A stretch of 64,000 bases of DNA from GCA-002733465 sp039969155 (GTDB lineage: Bacteria; Pseudomonadota; Gammaproteobacteria; Enterobacterales; Kangiellaceae), in assembly GCA_039969155.1 (NCBI GenBank), contig JBDVOJ010000009.1:8801-72800 (forward strand), given 5' to 3'. Position numbers and translations under genes: made by a program. The notes under the pieces were generated by a model. It ran no database searches and was not told the origin of the DNA. It was given only the letters and a program-made list of their open reading frames with translations. Each line of letters begins with the position of its first letter. The first letter of the stretch is position 1. This document shows positions 27,164-36,119 of this stretch, piece by piece.

Positions 27164-27886
27164 CTACACACGACCTGCCATTGACATGGTGTTAAAAATA
27201 CAATGCGCGATAATCAATGGCCATAAGTTTCGACCAAAAGCTACGTAACCAATTCCCAGAGCCAGTCCAATTAACGCGACTGTAATCGACCGTTCAGAAA
27301 TATCATAAGAGTGTCTAAACCCAAAAATTAGCGCTTGGATTAATACCGCCATAATGGTCGCAAACAAATTGCTGGAAAGCGCTCTTTCAATCCAGCTGAT
27401 CATAAATCCTCTGTCCAAAACTTCTTCTAACATCGACTGGATCCAGATAAACGGAATGATAGAAAAAAATAACATCCAGTTTCCAGCTAGCTCACCAAAC
27501 TTTGCTGGCGCAGCTTTATCCGACTGGTCGGCAGCTAATTCCAATCCAAGATTGTCATTTAGTAAATTGAAAATGATGATGAAAACCGGAACAGCAACCA
27601 GTATGAACCCAGTGGCAATCAGCGGTTGTTTGTAGTCTTTAGGCAAACATAATCCAAGCTCTTTCCATGATAAATGACGAACTCGCACTAAGATGGCGGC
27701 TGTTAGCAGTGTAGTAAAAGACCAGAACAAACCATTGGTGATAAAGTTAAATTCGGAGAAGTAGATCTCTCTAATCAAGAACATCACAGAGACATAAATG
27801 ATTAAGTCAAGCGCGAACCAAACGGGGGATGTTTGCTTTGAGGTGTTTGCTGATCCATCTTGGGCGGTATCAAACTCTGTAGTCAT
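27164..27886 (-). CDS. CPBP family intramembrane metalloprotease
   Basis: 240 residues from ATG 27886, which follows AAGGA; an in-frame GTG upstream is unlikely. Several membrane segments are visible. The CPBP (Abi/Rce1-like) motifs are present in order: EEVLDRGF (EExxxR), FGFRH (FxxxH) and HCIFN (HxxxN-like). Enzymes of this family cleave substrates within the membrane; some process prenylated or bacteriocin-related peptides. No bacteriocin gene is adjacent. It converges with the DUF4197 gene. Confidence 0.87.
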   Translation of the reverse strand: MTTEFDTAQDGSANTSKQTSPVWFALDLIIYVSVMFLIREIYFSEFNFITNGLFWSFTTLLTAAILVRVRHLSWKELGLCLPKDYKQPLIATGFILVAVPVFIIIFNLLNDNLGLELAADQSDKAAPAKFGELAGNWMLFFSIIPFIWIQSMLEEVLDRGFMISWIERALSSNLFATIMAVLIQALIFGFRHSYDISERSITVALIGLALGIGYVAFGRNLWPLIIAHCIFNTMSMAGRV

Positions 27887-28014
27887 TATACATTCCTTTA
27901 AGTTGACTCTAAAACGCACGAAGAGCTGGATAATTCCAGACTAGTGTGCAATTACACTCTTAAAGGTTAGTCACGTTTGAAAGAGTTTTATTACAATAAT
28001 GGTATTCGAAAGAT

Positions 28015-28122
28015 AAGCCGGCTGAGCCTGTCGAAGCCTCACAATGCAGCACTTCGACTGCGCTCAGTGAGCTTTATTCCTATCAACACAAACAATACAA
28101 GCCGGCTGAACCTGTCGATGCC
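28015..28122. repeat. REP-like palindromic repeats (two units)
   Basis: Unit 1 (28015-28072) can fold into a long hairpin: CTGAGCCTGTCGAAG pairs with CTTCGACTGCGCTCAG. Unit 2 (28099-28122) repeats the left half with two changes. An inverted copy of unit 1 is at 38334-38389, where the stretch CACTTCGACTGCGCTCAGTGA is identical. The units sit in the 27887-28234 gap, which otherwise holds nothing I can identify. Confidence 0.75.
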
Positions 28123-28234
28123 TCAATGAAGCGATTGATATCGATAGATTTTTTTAGTAACTTAGTCGGATAATTTAGAGTTATTGTTAGCTGTAAGATT
28201 AATCAAAAAAATCTTAGAATTATTAGAGGGTATT

Positions 28235-28771
28235 TTGGCTACAGTCATTTTAGTAGAGGGGCCTGTTGGTGCGGGTAAGTCAACATTTTCAGAGGACTTA
28301 AGCCACAAAGTCGCTGCACCTCATATAAACCTGGATTCTTGGATGGCTAGGTTATACAGGCCCGATCGTCCTACTACTTCAGTCATCGAGTGGTATGTTG
28401 AAAGAAAGGAGCGATGTATTGGCCAAGTATGGGATGTCGCTTTTAGGATTCTGAATTGCAAATGTAACGTGATACTCGAGCTAGGTCTTGTTCAGAGTAA
28501 AAGGCGGCGAGAAATGTATGAACGCATTAAAGGTTCTGGTCATGAAGTTCTTGTTTATGTGTTGGACTGCCCCAGAGAAGTAAGAAAAGAAAGAGTGCGA
28601 AATAGAAATCTCAATAAGGGAAGCACCTTTTCAATGGAAGTTCCTGATGAAATATTTGAAATTGCCAGTGATATGTGGGAAGAACCAAACGACATTGAGT
28701 GTGAAGAACAACAGGTGATTTTTGTGCCACAGTCTACAGCCAACGAAGCATTCCAGCGGTTGTGCGGCTGA
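28235..28771 (+). CDS. P-loop AAA-family kinase-like protein
   Basis: 178 residues if TTG 28235 is used, giving MATVILVEGPVGAGKST, the usual start of this family, with GAGGG 5 bases upstream; an upstream TTG at 28184 would add 17 residues. The Walker A motif is GPVGAGKS. The basic lid-like region KERVRNRNLNKG fits a small nucleoside- or zeta-toxin-type kinase fold (AAA_33). The substrate is unknown. It lies 19 bp upstream of the serine hydrolase, without an obvious functional link. Confidence 0.72.
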   Translation: MATVILVEGPVGAGKSTFSEDLSHKVAAPHINLDSWMARLYRPDRPTTSVIEWYVERKERCIGQVWDVAFRILNCKCNVILELGLVQSKRRREMYERIKGSGHEVLVYVLDCPREVRKERVRNRNLNKGSTFSMEVPDEIFEIASDMWEEPNDIECEEQQVIFVPQSTANEAFQRLCG

Positions 28772-28790
28772 ATCGGATATTAGCTAAGCA

Positions 28791-29939
28791 ATGAATGTTC
28801 TCAGCCCTGCGACAATAGTTTTATATTTAATTAGTTTATTTAGTCTACTGGGGTGCAGCAGCACCCCATCAAAAACTATCAACCAGCAAAATAGCGTTCC
28901 TTTGTTTAAAGATTACCAAGATATTGGTATGGCTTTATCTGAAGAACTAAACAAAGAGTATTTAGCGGGTACTTTTGAAGGAACGGTGCTCATTGCCTCA
29001 AATCAAAAAATGCTGCTTAACTATTCATACGGCTGGGCTCAGCGTGAGAATAAATTAAAGAACTCGAACAGAACGATTTCGGATATGGGATCTATCGCTA
29101 AAACTTTTACTGCCGCCGCTGTTTTACAACTTGTATCAAATGGCAAACTAAAGCTTGATGACACTATTGGAGATTTTTATCCGGAAGCTCCGATAGATAA
29201 AAAAAGGTTAACCATCGAGCAGTTACTATCACATTCCAGCGGAATGGATAATTTTCACAACAAAACTGATTTTGACAAAATGAATAAGGCAGAGGCCTTA
29301 AAAAAGATACTTGAAATGCCAGTAATTGCCAGACCTGATGAAAAAATAGCATATTCAAATGCTGCTTATACGCTATTAGCCGCGATAGTCGAACAGCGAA
29401 GCGGCCAGTTGTTTCAGCGATATATTCATCAAAATATTTTAACTCCCTTGTCACTTTCTGATACAGGATTTTACGGAGCTACGGATATACCTGATGCTAG
29501 GTTAACACATGGTTATGGTGGAGCGGATAATGGTTCGACAACGTTTGAAAAAGGACTGACCTGGGCTCTAGTAGGCCAAGGTGGGATGGTTACATCGACC
29601 AATGACCTCTATGCGTGGTTTGATGCTCTTTTACAAGGAAAAATATTTCTAGATAATGCACAGAATCTCACTTTTTTAACAGCAAACGAGAAATGGAAGC
29701 TTGGAAATATTAGACATTTTGATTCTTGGGGCCCTCAAATTTTGCATATGGGCGGTAGCACTGACTATGGATACACTGCCTTAATACAGTATATTCCCGA
29801 ATATCAAGTGGTTATAGTGATGCTGCTAAATGCTTACAATGAAAAGTATGCTCAAGCGACTCATCAAGAGATTAGCAAAAATCATATTGTACCAATTCTT
29901 GTAAAAGGCGAAAGTGTGCTTAAAGTATCTAACGATTAA
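28791..29939 (+). CDS. serine hydrolase, beta-lactamase/DD-peptidase family lipoprotein
   Basis: 382 residues with an N-terminal leader ending in LLGC, a lipobox. It has the class C-like beta-lactamase fold motifs: SIAK (active-site Ser-x-x-Lys), YSN (Tyr-x-Asn), and HMGGS near the C-terminus in place of KTG. It could be an esterase, a D-aminopeptidase or a PBP4-like envelope hydrolase. Nothing indicates resistance to beta-lactams. It is probably anchored in the inner leaflet of the outer membrane. Confidence 0.85.
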   Translation: MNVLSPATIVLYLISLFSLLGCSSTPSKTINQQNSVPLFKDYQDIGMALSEELNKEYLAGTFEGTVLIASNQKMLLNYSYGWAQRENKLKNSNRTISDMGSIAKTFTAAAVLQLVSNGKLKLDDTIGDFYPEAPIDKKRLTIEQLLSHSSGMDNFHNKTDFDKMNKAEALKKILEMPVIARPDEKIAYSNAAYTLLAAIVEQRSGQLFQRYIHQNILTPLSLSDTGFYGATDIPDARLTHGYGGADNGSTTFEKGLTWALVGQGGMVTSTNDLYAWFDALLQGKIFLDNAQNLTFLTANEKWKLGNIRHFDSWGPQILHMGGSTDYGYTALIQYIPEYQVVIVMLLNAYNEKYAQATHQEISKNHIVPILVKGESVLKVSND

Positions 29940-30047
29940 ACCCAGTAATATAGTTAGCAAAGTACTTAATCGGTGGCTTAATAGGTAGTGGTTTCCGCTA
30001 TCGTTGCAACCACCTCATTGTTAGAGCGTTTGCCAAGCGAGGGTTAA

Positions 30048-30467
30048 ATGAGAATATCTATTGCAGAGACAGATGAAGAAATTCTGAGTAGCTATAAGGT
30101 TTTGTCTCAACTCAGGCCACATATTTCCAAAGATAATTTTCTAAAAAGAGTTACATCCTTAGTTGAAAACTGTGGTTATAAGTTGGCACTTCTGGACGAT
30201 AGTGGAATTAAGGCCGCAGTAGGCTACCGCATCTCTGATTGGTTACACACGGGAAAATATCTTGAAATTGAGGATCTTGTAACCTCTGTTGAGCAACGTT
30301 CATGTGGTTATGGTAGTAAGCTATTCGACTGGACATTAGAGCAAGCAAAAACTCAAGGTTGTAATCAGGTTCGCCTAGTGTCTGGTGTCCATCGCGAGGC
30401 AGCTCATAAATTCTATGTCGAGAAAGGTATGGTCTGGGAAGCTAAATACTTTTCAATTAATCTATAA
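30048..30467 (+). CDS. GNAT family N-acetyltransferase
   Basis: 139 residues with the GNAT fold: a central beta-strand EIEDLVTS followed by the acetyl-CoA pyrophosphate-binding segment RSCGYGSKLF (RxxGxG type) and a C-terminal strand with HKFYVEKGM. The substrate cannot be predicted. It stands alone, facing the leftward aspartyl protease gene across a 96-bp gap with a weak 6-bp hairpin (CCTCTC/GAGAGG, 30530-30547). Confidence 0.85.
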   Translation: MRISIAETDEEILSSYKVLSQLRPHISKDNFLKRVTSLVENCGYKLALLDDSGIKAAVGYRISDWLHTGKYLEIEDLVTSVEQRSCGYGSKLFDWTLEQAKTQGCNQVRLVSGVHREAAHKFYVEKGMVWEAKYFSINL

Positions 30468-30563
30468 GATGGCATGACCAATTTACAGAGACCTAGTAAC
30501 CAGTGTTTCTTGGTGTTTACGCAACGGTTCCTCTCACTTTGGAGAGGAAATTAGGTCAGTAAA

Positions 30564-31811
30564 TTAGTCGGCTACAACCGAATACCCAACAACCGGCTTA
30601 GCTATAAAAATTCGACAAACAAGCTCCTCCCGTTGCCAACAAAGCTCATGTTCACCAACTGTATTTGTGATATCCAACCAATTCTCTAGAGATATTTGTC
30701 GACTGTTTTTGCCATCAATACGAGTAATTAAATCGCCTTCTTTAATTCCTGATTCATCAGAAACGATATCTGGAAATAAATATCGAACAACAAATTCGCC
30801 ACCGGTGGTTTTTCTAAGCTCTAATCCCAACAAGTTATAGCGTGTTCTAAACTCAGTATTTGGGTAGGCGATTAAATGAAGTCGTTCATTCTGGTAGTCA
30901 ACAATACTGATGTATTGATTGAGCAGTGCACTGCCAACAATCCAAAAGTCATCATCTTCATCACTTTTAATAACATTGGCTTTTACATTATCAATGCTAA
31001 GCTCCGCTAAGGACAAACTTGGAACCGTAATTCGCTGATGAGTTGCCCGGCCATTCAATCCAAAATCTACTGCGGTGATTGAGGTGCCTGGTAATTTAAT
31101 GTCATTATCTACCATGTAAGTATTGTTTAGTTTTAGGTAATGACGGCTACCGGTATCAATAATTAACTCACGATCTAAAACCTGATTGTTTCCCATATCA
31201 ATTGTTGATTCGATATAGAGCTTGCTAAAAAAAGTATCTATCGGCAAAGTCACCGCTGACTCAGAAACCTCAAATTGAGCACTGCTTATTTGGATGTGAT
31301 TGTCACGCTTGTCAAATTTCCAATTAAAGTGCTTCATTAAGTCATGCCCAATCACACCATCATAAACCGCTTCGTCCGCGCGTAAAAAATATTTGGTTAA
31401 GCTCGTTGGCAAGTAAGCAATATTAACTTCGTTAAAGTTAGCTTGCCCCAAAGCAATGTTAGATAATTCGGACTGGAAAGCCGGCGAATCTTCTTCATCA
31501 CCCCATCCGCTAAGGGCTAAATCGTAACCTCGTTTTAGTCCAAGCGCTTTCACCTTATCAGTATCTTGCAAGATGGTAATCGATGCGCCAGTGTCTACCA
31601 GCATTTTAAAATTATCGATGCCATTAATCGATACATAGATATAAGGCTTTTCTCCATCGTACTCGGTCTTGAGCGACGTCAGGGTAGTATTGTCATTCCA
31701 TATTGGTTCTAGATGGTCGTTGGAGTTTCTTAGCCTTAACTGATTGACTAAGGTGCAGCCCGTAAGAAAAGCAAGTAGCACAAAGATGCCGATTATTCGA
31801 AATAACTTCAT
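30564..31811 (-). CDS. retropepsin-like aspartyl protease lipoprotein with PDZ domain
   Basis: 415 residues. The lipobox FLTGC gives lipid Cys19. Two aspartyl motifs are visible: DTGAS at 73-77 and DTGSR at 219-223, so one chain carries two retropepsin-like lobes, unlike the single-lobed clan members that dimerise. A PDZ-like domain is C-terminal (about 335-400; ESGIKEGDLITRIDGKN). Such proteins are typical of marine gammaproteobacteria and are probably periplasmic proteases; substrates are unknown. It is not in an operon. Confidence 0.83.
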   Translation of the reverse strand: MKLFRIIGIFVLLAFLTGCTLVNQLRLRNSNDHLEPIWNDNTTLTSLKTEYDGEKPYIYVSINGIDNFKMLVDTGASITILQDTDKVKALGLKRGYDLALSGWGDEEDSPAFQSELSNIALGQANFNEVNIAYLPTSLTKYFLRADEAVYDGVIGHDLMKHFNWKFDKRDNHIQISSAQFEVSESAVTLPIDTFFSKLYIESTIDMGNNQVLDRELIIDTGSRHYLKLNNTYMVDNDIKLPGTSITAVDFGLNGRATHQRITVPSLSLAELSIDNVKANVIKSDEDDDFWIVGSALLNQYISIVDYQNERLHLIAYPNTEFRTRYNLLGLELRKTTGGEFVVRYLFPDIVSDESGIKEGDLITRIDGKNSRQISLENWLDITNTVGEHELCWQREELVCRIFIAKPVVGYSVVAD

Positions 31812-31944
31812 AAACTCATACCTAATGGTTAATTAACTTGATGAACGCAGGGTTACCGCGCTAGGCATAAAGTTTAACCAAAGGCATGTCAAATGAATGT
31901 GAAATACTCGAATAACGGATGAAAGGCAATGTCCGACTATTTGA

Positions 31945-32049
31945 TTAAACGACCGGCCAAACAAAAATCGCCAGAATGCCAAGAATTAGTAAACAGGCAC
32001 AGATTGATAAAATACACACACCATCGTCTTGTTGGATGTCAGAGTCCAT
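31945..32049 (-). CDS. 34-residue single-pass membrane peptide
   Basis: The frame MDSDIQQDDGVCILSICACL and onward encodes 34 residues: an acidic N-terminus, then one hydrophobic helix (about 12-34) with three cysteines at its start, ending PVV. The ATG is preceded by AAGGAGG at 9 bases, a nearly perfect ribosome binding site, which is the main evidence that it is real. It lies alone between the aspartyl protease and MipA genes. I do not recognise the family. It could be a small regulatory membrane protein or a toxin-like peptide. Confidence 0.6.
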   Translation of the reverse strand: MDSDIQQDDGVCILSICACLLILGILAIFVWPVV

Positions 32050-32278
32050 TTGAATAACCTCCTTAAACTTGCTTAGTATCACTTGTTATTATGGTAGGTG
32101 CGTTGTATTGGCAAAATATCCCACCTAAACATGAAAATCATTGCAAGACCGGACTTTATTGCTGTAGAACCAAGGTGCTGAACGAAAAAGCATTTTGAGA
32201 CATAATGATCCGTATTTGGGATATAACAGTATTAATTGTATGATGCCGCTTACAAGATTGATTGGATTTGGGGAAAAG

Positions 32279-33097
32279 ATGACGAGATTGGCAATATTCG
32301 CTTTACTAGGGCTGTTGAGCACACCAGTGTACAGTGATGAAGATATTAACGATTATGAAACCCTGTTTGAAATTGGCGTCGGTGTCTCAGTCGTCGACAT
32401 TCCGCACTATGCTGGAAGTGAACAATCAGAGAGTTATGCGTTACCTTTTCCCTATTTTAAGTATGAGAGCAAGAAAGTATCGCTTAATCGCGATGGCCTG
32501 AAGCGATATTTGTTTAAAGGAGACAACTGGGATCTCGATATCAGTTTTTCTGGAACCATTCCTGTTGATAGCGATAAGAATAGAGCAAGACGAGGAATGC
32601 CCGATCTCGATTGGGTAGGGCTGGCTGGACCGGCTTTTAACTATCAGGTCTTTAACAATCAACACCACCGAGTCAAAATTAGCGTACCGTTGAGGTTTGG
32701 TGTTGCTACGGATTTTAGTCAGTTCGATTCAGTCGGCTGGGACTTTGCACCGAGTCTTCAGTGGCGTTATAAAACATTTAGCCAATCGGTTGAGTGGAAT
32801 TTCATAAGTTCATTGGGACTAGAGTACGCAAGCGCCGATTATAATGGTTATTATTATTCGGTCGATCCGCAATATCAGATTACGACTCGCGATGCTTATC
32901 AGGCAGAGTCTGGGTATGGTGGACATAAGCTCACTTTTGGTATTAATCGCAGAGAAGGCAGGCTCTGGGTTGGGGCTTTTACCCGATACCGAAACCTGGA
33001 TGATGCAACGTTTGCCGATAGTCCGTTAGTGACTGAAAAGGATAATTTTTACGTAGGGCTGGCTGCCGCTTGGATAATCAAGTCCGAGCGATATTAA
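32279..33097 (+). CDS. MipA/OmpV family outer-membrane protein
   Basis: 272 residues from ATG 32279, which gives a clean signal peptide (TRLAIFALLGLLSTPVYS); an upstream ATG at 32195 is unlikely. The mature part is beta-rich with the family pattern GVGVSVVDIPHYAGSEQ and FPYFKYES. It ends in a strand with YVGLAAAWIIKS. MipA links MltA and PBP1b in E. coli, and OmpV is a Vibrio outer-membrane protein. Either role is only family-level knowledge here. Confidence 0.85.
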   Translation: MTRLAIFALLGLLSTPVYSDEDINDYETLFEIGVGVSVVDIPHYAGSEQSESYALPFPYFKYESKKVSLNRDGLKRYLFKGDNWDLDISFSGTIPVDSDKNRARRGMPDLDWVGLAGPAFNYQVFNNQHHRVKISVPLRFGVATDFSQFDSVGWDFAPSLQWRYKTFSQSVEWNFISSLGLEYASADYNGYYYSVDPQYQITTRDAYQAESGYGGHKLTFGINRREGRLWVGAFTRYRNLDDATFADSPLVTEKDNFYVGLAAAWIIKSERY

Positions 33098-33236
33098 ACT
33101 TCCGTTGCTATAAAATCCCGAATGTAATTTAAATCGGCGCGACGCACTAGGTACAAAACCTGTACTAGTAACACCAGTGCTTGATGGCTAGACTTGATAC
33201 AAAGCTCAGTAATGCGGCAATGAAAGGGATGTAATC

Positions 33237-34424
33237 ATGCAATCAATGATCAATCAATTAATTTCTCAGAATGTGAAATCAGCCTCTGAACAAGCTAGCG
33301 GGGCTGGCGAGAAACTGTTTAATGCAATCGTTAAACGCGCTCAAGAATTTAGAGACCATGGCAAGTTGGCGGATAGCCAACAAAAAATATCCAGCGAAAA
33401 TTATCAAATCTTAAAACAATTGAAGTTTTTTTCAGCTTTAGTGCCGGAGCAATTTGGCGGGCAAAATGTTTCATTTTCTCAAATGTGTGGCGTACTAGTT
33501 CAACTCGCTAAATTGCATCCATCCACCGCCTTATCCTGTTCCATGCACCAACACATTATGGCTGCCACTCGCTACAACTCAATCAACGGACGACCAGGGC
33601 AAGCCTTATTAGAAAAAATACTAGCCAATGAATTGGTTTTGATTAGTACTGGGGCAGGTGACTGGTTAGCATCCAGCGGCGAAATGCAAAAAGTGGATGG
33701 TGGTTTTTGTTTGAACGCGACTAAGCATTTTGCGAGTGGTTCGACAGAAGGTGACCTACTAATGACATCCGCTCCGTTTAATCATCCGGAGCATGGCTGG
33801 CAGGTGTTACATTTTCCAGTTTCCATGTCGGCGGATGGGGTCAATGTTTTGGATAATTGGCAGCCAATGGGAATGAAAGGAACAGGTTCTAATAGTGTCG
33901 AGTTGAATAACGTATTCGTCGCTGAAGAAACCGTTGGCATGACTCGGCCTCGCGGTGATTTCCATTCGGTTTATAATGTAGTATTGCCGATTGCTTCAGC
34001 GATGATTATGTCAGTGTATGTCGGGATTGCGGAGTTAGCGGCTGAGAGAGCGCTGCAACGAGTCAAAGCCAGTGATGATCCGGTAACTCCCTACTTGTTA
34101 GGTGAAATGCAAAATGCATTAACTACGGCACAGGTAATACTAAAAGATATGGTTTCAATTGTTGATGAATTTAATTTTGAAACAAGCTTATCTTTAGTTA
34201 ATATGTCAGTGACGCGAAAAACATTGGTAGCAAACGCGTGCACTCAAGTGGTTGAAAAAGCCGTTGAAGTTTGCGGCGGTCCCGGGTACTTAGAGTTCGC
34301 CGGAATCGAGTGTTTGTTGTGTGATGTAAGGGCGTCTAGCTTTCACCCATTGCAGGAAAAAAGACAATTACTATTTTCTGGTTCACTTGCCATGGGAAAG
34401 CAGCCACCGAGCCAAGCCTTTTAA
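33237..34424 (+). CDS. acyl-CoA dehydrogenase family flavoprotein
   Basis: 395 residues with the acyl-CoA dehydrogenase layout: an N-terminal helical domain with PEQFGGQ, a beta-domain with THKFASGSTEG-like KHFASGS, and a C-terminal helical domain with VCGGPGYLE. The spread of motifs (LHPSTALSCSMHQH, WQPMGMKGTGSNSVE) is closer to the hydroxylase-like branch (HsaA, DszC, nitroalkane oxidase) than to fatty acid beta-oxidation enzymes. The substrate is unknown. It lies 17 bp upstream of the FetB-like gene. Confidence 0.85.
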   Translation: MQSMINQLISQNVKSASEQASGAGEKLFNAIVKRAQEFRDHGKLADSQQKISSENYQILKQLKFFSALVPEQFGGQNVSFSQMCGVLVQLAKLHPSTALSCSMHQHIMAATRYNSINGRPGQALLEKILANELVLISTGAGDWLASSGEMQKVDGGFCLNATKHFASGSTEGDLLMTSAPFNHPEHGWQVLHFPVSMSADGVNVLDNWQPMGMKGTGSNSVELNNVFVAEETVGMTRPRGDFHSVYNVVLPIASAMIMSVYVGIAELAAERALQRVKASDDPVTPYLLGEMQNALTTAQVILKDMVSIVDEFNFETSLSLVNMSVTRKTLVANACTQVVEKAVEVCGGPGYLEFAGIECLLCDVRASSFHPLQEKRQLLFSGSLAMGKQPPSQAF

Positions 34425-34441
34425 ATAATTGGAAGTAACTT

Positions 34442-35161
34442 TTGCAGTCTTCGATACAAACTATTCCGCTCACTAATTTAGCACTGGCTTTTATACCAGT
34501 CGCCATTGCATTGTTTATCCTAATCAAATGGTCATTGAATGCTAAGAGCGCGGTGTATGCCCTAACCAGAATGTTGGGACAATTGTTATTGATAGGTTAT
34601 TTCCTAAGCTTTATTTTTGAATCTGAAAGCTCATTGGTGGTGTTGTTAGTTTTATCTGTGATGGTGTTTTCTTCTAGCTGGATTGCACTAAGAACGGTCG
34701 AAAAACAACGGCTACAATTATTTAGATTTGCCTTGTTATCGGTTGTTATTGGAGGCGGTAGTACGCTAGTTGTTATCAGCCAATTAGTCTTGCAACTAAA
34801 ACCTTGGTTCTTGCCACATTATATGATCCCTTTAGCCGGAATGATCTTTGCGACTTCAATGAATAGTGTCAGCTTAGCGGCTGAAAGGCTTAGTTCGGAA
34901 CTAAAGCGTGGCGAAGAGTTCATTGAGGCAAGGCGCTCAGCAATTGAGGCTTCGCTTATCCCCGCAATCAATTCACTGTTGGCTGTCGGATTGGTTTCCT
35001 TGCCTGGAATGATGACTGGCCAAATTCTGTCGGGTGTCTCGCCCTTAGTCGCGGTTAGATATCAAATTATGGTGATGTGTATGGTGTTTGCCGCGTCCGT
35101 TATTTGTGCGGCGTTGTTTTTGGTTTTAAGCAAAAAGTCTTTTCTTGATAGGAATGAATAA
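34442..35161 (+). CDS. FetB-like ABC transporter permease (UPF0014)
   Basis: 239 residues from a TTG start behind GGAAGT. About six membrane segments are visible. The conserved UPF0014 block PLAGMIFATSMNSVSLAAERL and a following FIEARRSAIEASLIPAINSLLAVGLVSLPGMMTGQ-type region (only key residues cited) identify it. In E. coli FetB pairs with the ATPase FetA for iron export. No ATPase gene is adjacent here, so it may use an unlinked partner. Confidence 0.82.
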   Translation: MQSSIQTIPLTNLALAFIPVAIALFILIKWSLNAKSAVYALTRMLGQLLLIGYFLSFIFESESSLVVLLVLSVMVFSSSWIALRTVEKQRLQLFRFALLSVVIGGGSTLVVISQLVLQLKPWFLPHYMIPLAGMIFATSMNSVSLAAERLSSELKRGEEFIEARRSAIEASLIPAINSLLAVGLVSLPGMMTGQILSGVSPLVAVRYQIMVMCMVFAASVICAALFLVLSKKSFLDRNE

Positions 35162-35237
35162 CCAATATTTTTCTCGCACCCTTCGACTCCGTTCAGGACA
35201 CCGCCTCGCATCCTTCAACTCCGCCTAGCAACTAGAT

Positions 35238-35597
35238 TTAAAATCTCCCACCATCTAACATCAACAGAGTACAATCCTCAATCACCTGAATCCCTTGTTG
35301 AGAAAGTGCTTGTGCGGCTTCGGATGATTCGCTTCCAGGATTAAATATGACACGCTTGGGTGCGAGCTTAATCAGGTTGTTAATTTCTTCAGTGATGTAT
35401 GAAGGGTTTATGTAGACCGTCACAGTATCGATTGGTTGGTCAACATCTGACAGTTTTGTATAGACCTTTAGTCCATCAATTTCGCCACCCTTAGGGTTTA
35501 CCAGCACCGTTGTGTGTTGGTATTGAATCAGCTTGCGTTGTGCTCGATTAGAAAATCGCATTGGGTTGTCGCTAGCGCCAAGTATCAAGGTGGTCAT
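35238..35597 (-). CDS. CoA-binding domain protein (YccU-like)
   Basis: 119 residues forming one Rossmann-like CoA-binding domain: TLILGASDNPMRFSN at the start, LVNPKGGEIDGLKVY, a YINP strand and RVIFNPGSES before the C-terminal VIEDCTLLML. Such proteins bind CoA or acyl-CoA in vitro; the role is undefined. It is a stand-alone gene; the cysteine in the last strand is conserved in the family. Confidence 0.85.
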   Translation of the reverse strand: MTTLILGASDNPMRFSNRAQRKLIQYQHTTVLVNPKGGEIDGLKVYTKLSDVDQPIDTVTVYINPSYITEEINNLIKLAPKRVIFNPGSESSEAAQALSQQGIQVIEDCTLLMLDGGRF

Positions 35598-35690
35598 GGG
35601 ATGGACCTCTGCGTTATGGATTGCTCAATTATAAACTGCTGCATTATGGATTATTTGTCGAGAGGCTGCTAGTTATATTAAGATGAGGCT

Positions 35691-36101
35691 ATGAAGTCAT
35701 GTAATCAGTGTGGAAAGTGTTGTGAGGACTACAGCGATGGTGGGCTGGTTGCGACACCGGCTGAGGTTGAGTATTGGAAGCAACATCATCCTGAGATTTC
35801 GGCTTATGTTCATCAAGGTCAGATTTGGTATGAACCAAGCACTAATAAACCTCTGAGTCGTTGCCCTTGGTTACAAGAAAGCAGAGCGAAGAATGATCGG
35901 CTGATATACTCATGCCGTATTTATAACTATCGGCCTGCTGATTGTCGGCAGTATCCTGTGACCATCAGCCAAATGCGACAAGATCGTTGCCAAATGCTTG
36001 AACCATCAGATCTAAAAAGACCCAAAAGCGCGCAACGACAGTTAGATAAGTTAATGGCGGAAAGCCGAGTGTGGTCGATAGACATATTGGAAATTTCTTA
36101 A
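35691..36101 (+). CDS. YkgJ family cysteine cluster protein
   Basis: 136 residues. The N-terminal CNQCGKCC and the later CPWL, CRIY and CRQYP cysteines fit the YkgJ/CxxCxxCC metal-binding family, thought to bind zinc or an iron-sulfur cluster. The function is unknown. It lies 18 bp upstream of the pyroglutamyl-peptidase-like gene, so the two may share a transcript. Confidence 0.85.
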   Translation: MKSCNQCGKCCEDYSDGGLVATPAEVEYWKQHHPEISAYVHQGQIWYEPSTNKPLSRCPWLQESRAKNDRLIYSCRIYNYRPADCRQYPVTISQMRQDRCQMLEPSDLKRPKSAQRQLDKLMAESRVWSIDILEIS

Positions 36102-36119
36102 AGCAAAAATGGAACGTTT

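Noticed and set aside
28235..28771. Reading the P-loop protein as a zeta-type toxin with a partner antitoxin
   Set aside because: There is no small antitoxin gene beside it, and the neighbours are unrelated, so the toxin reading is unsupported.
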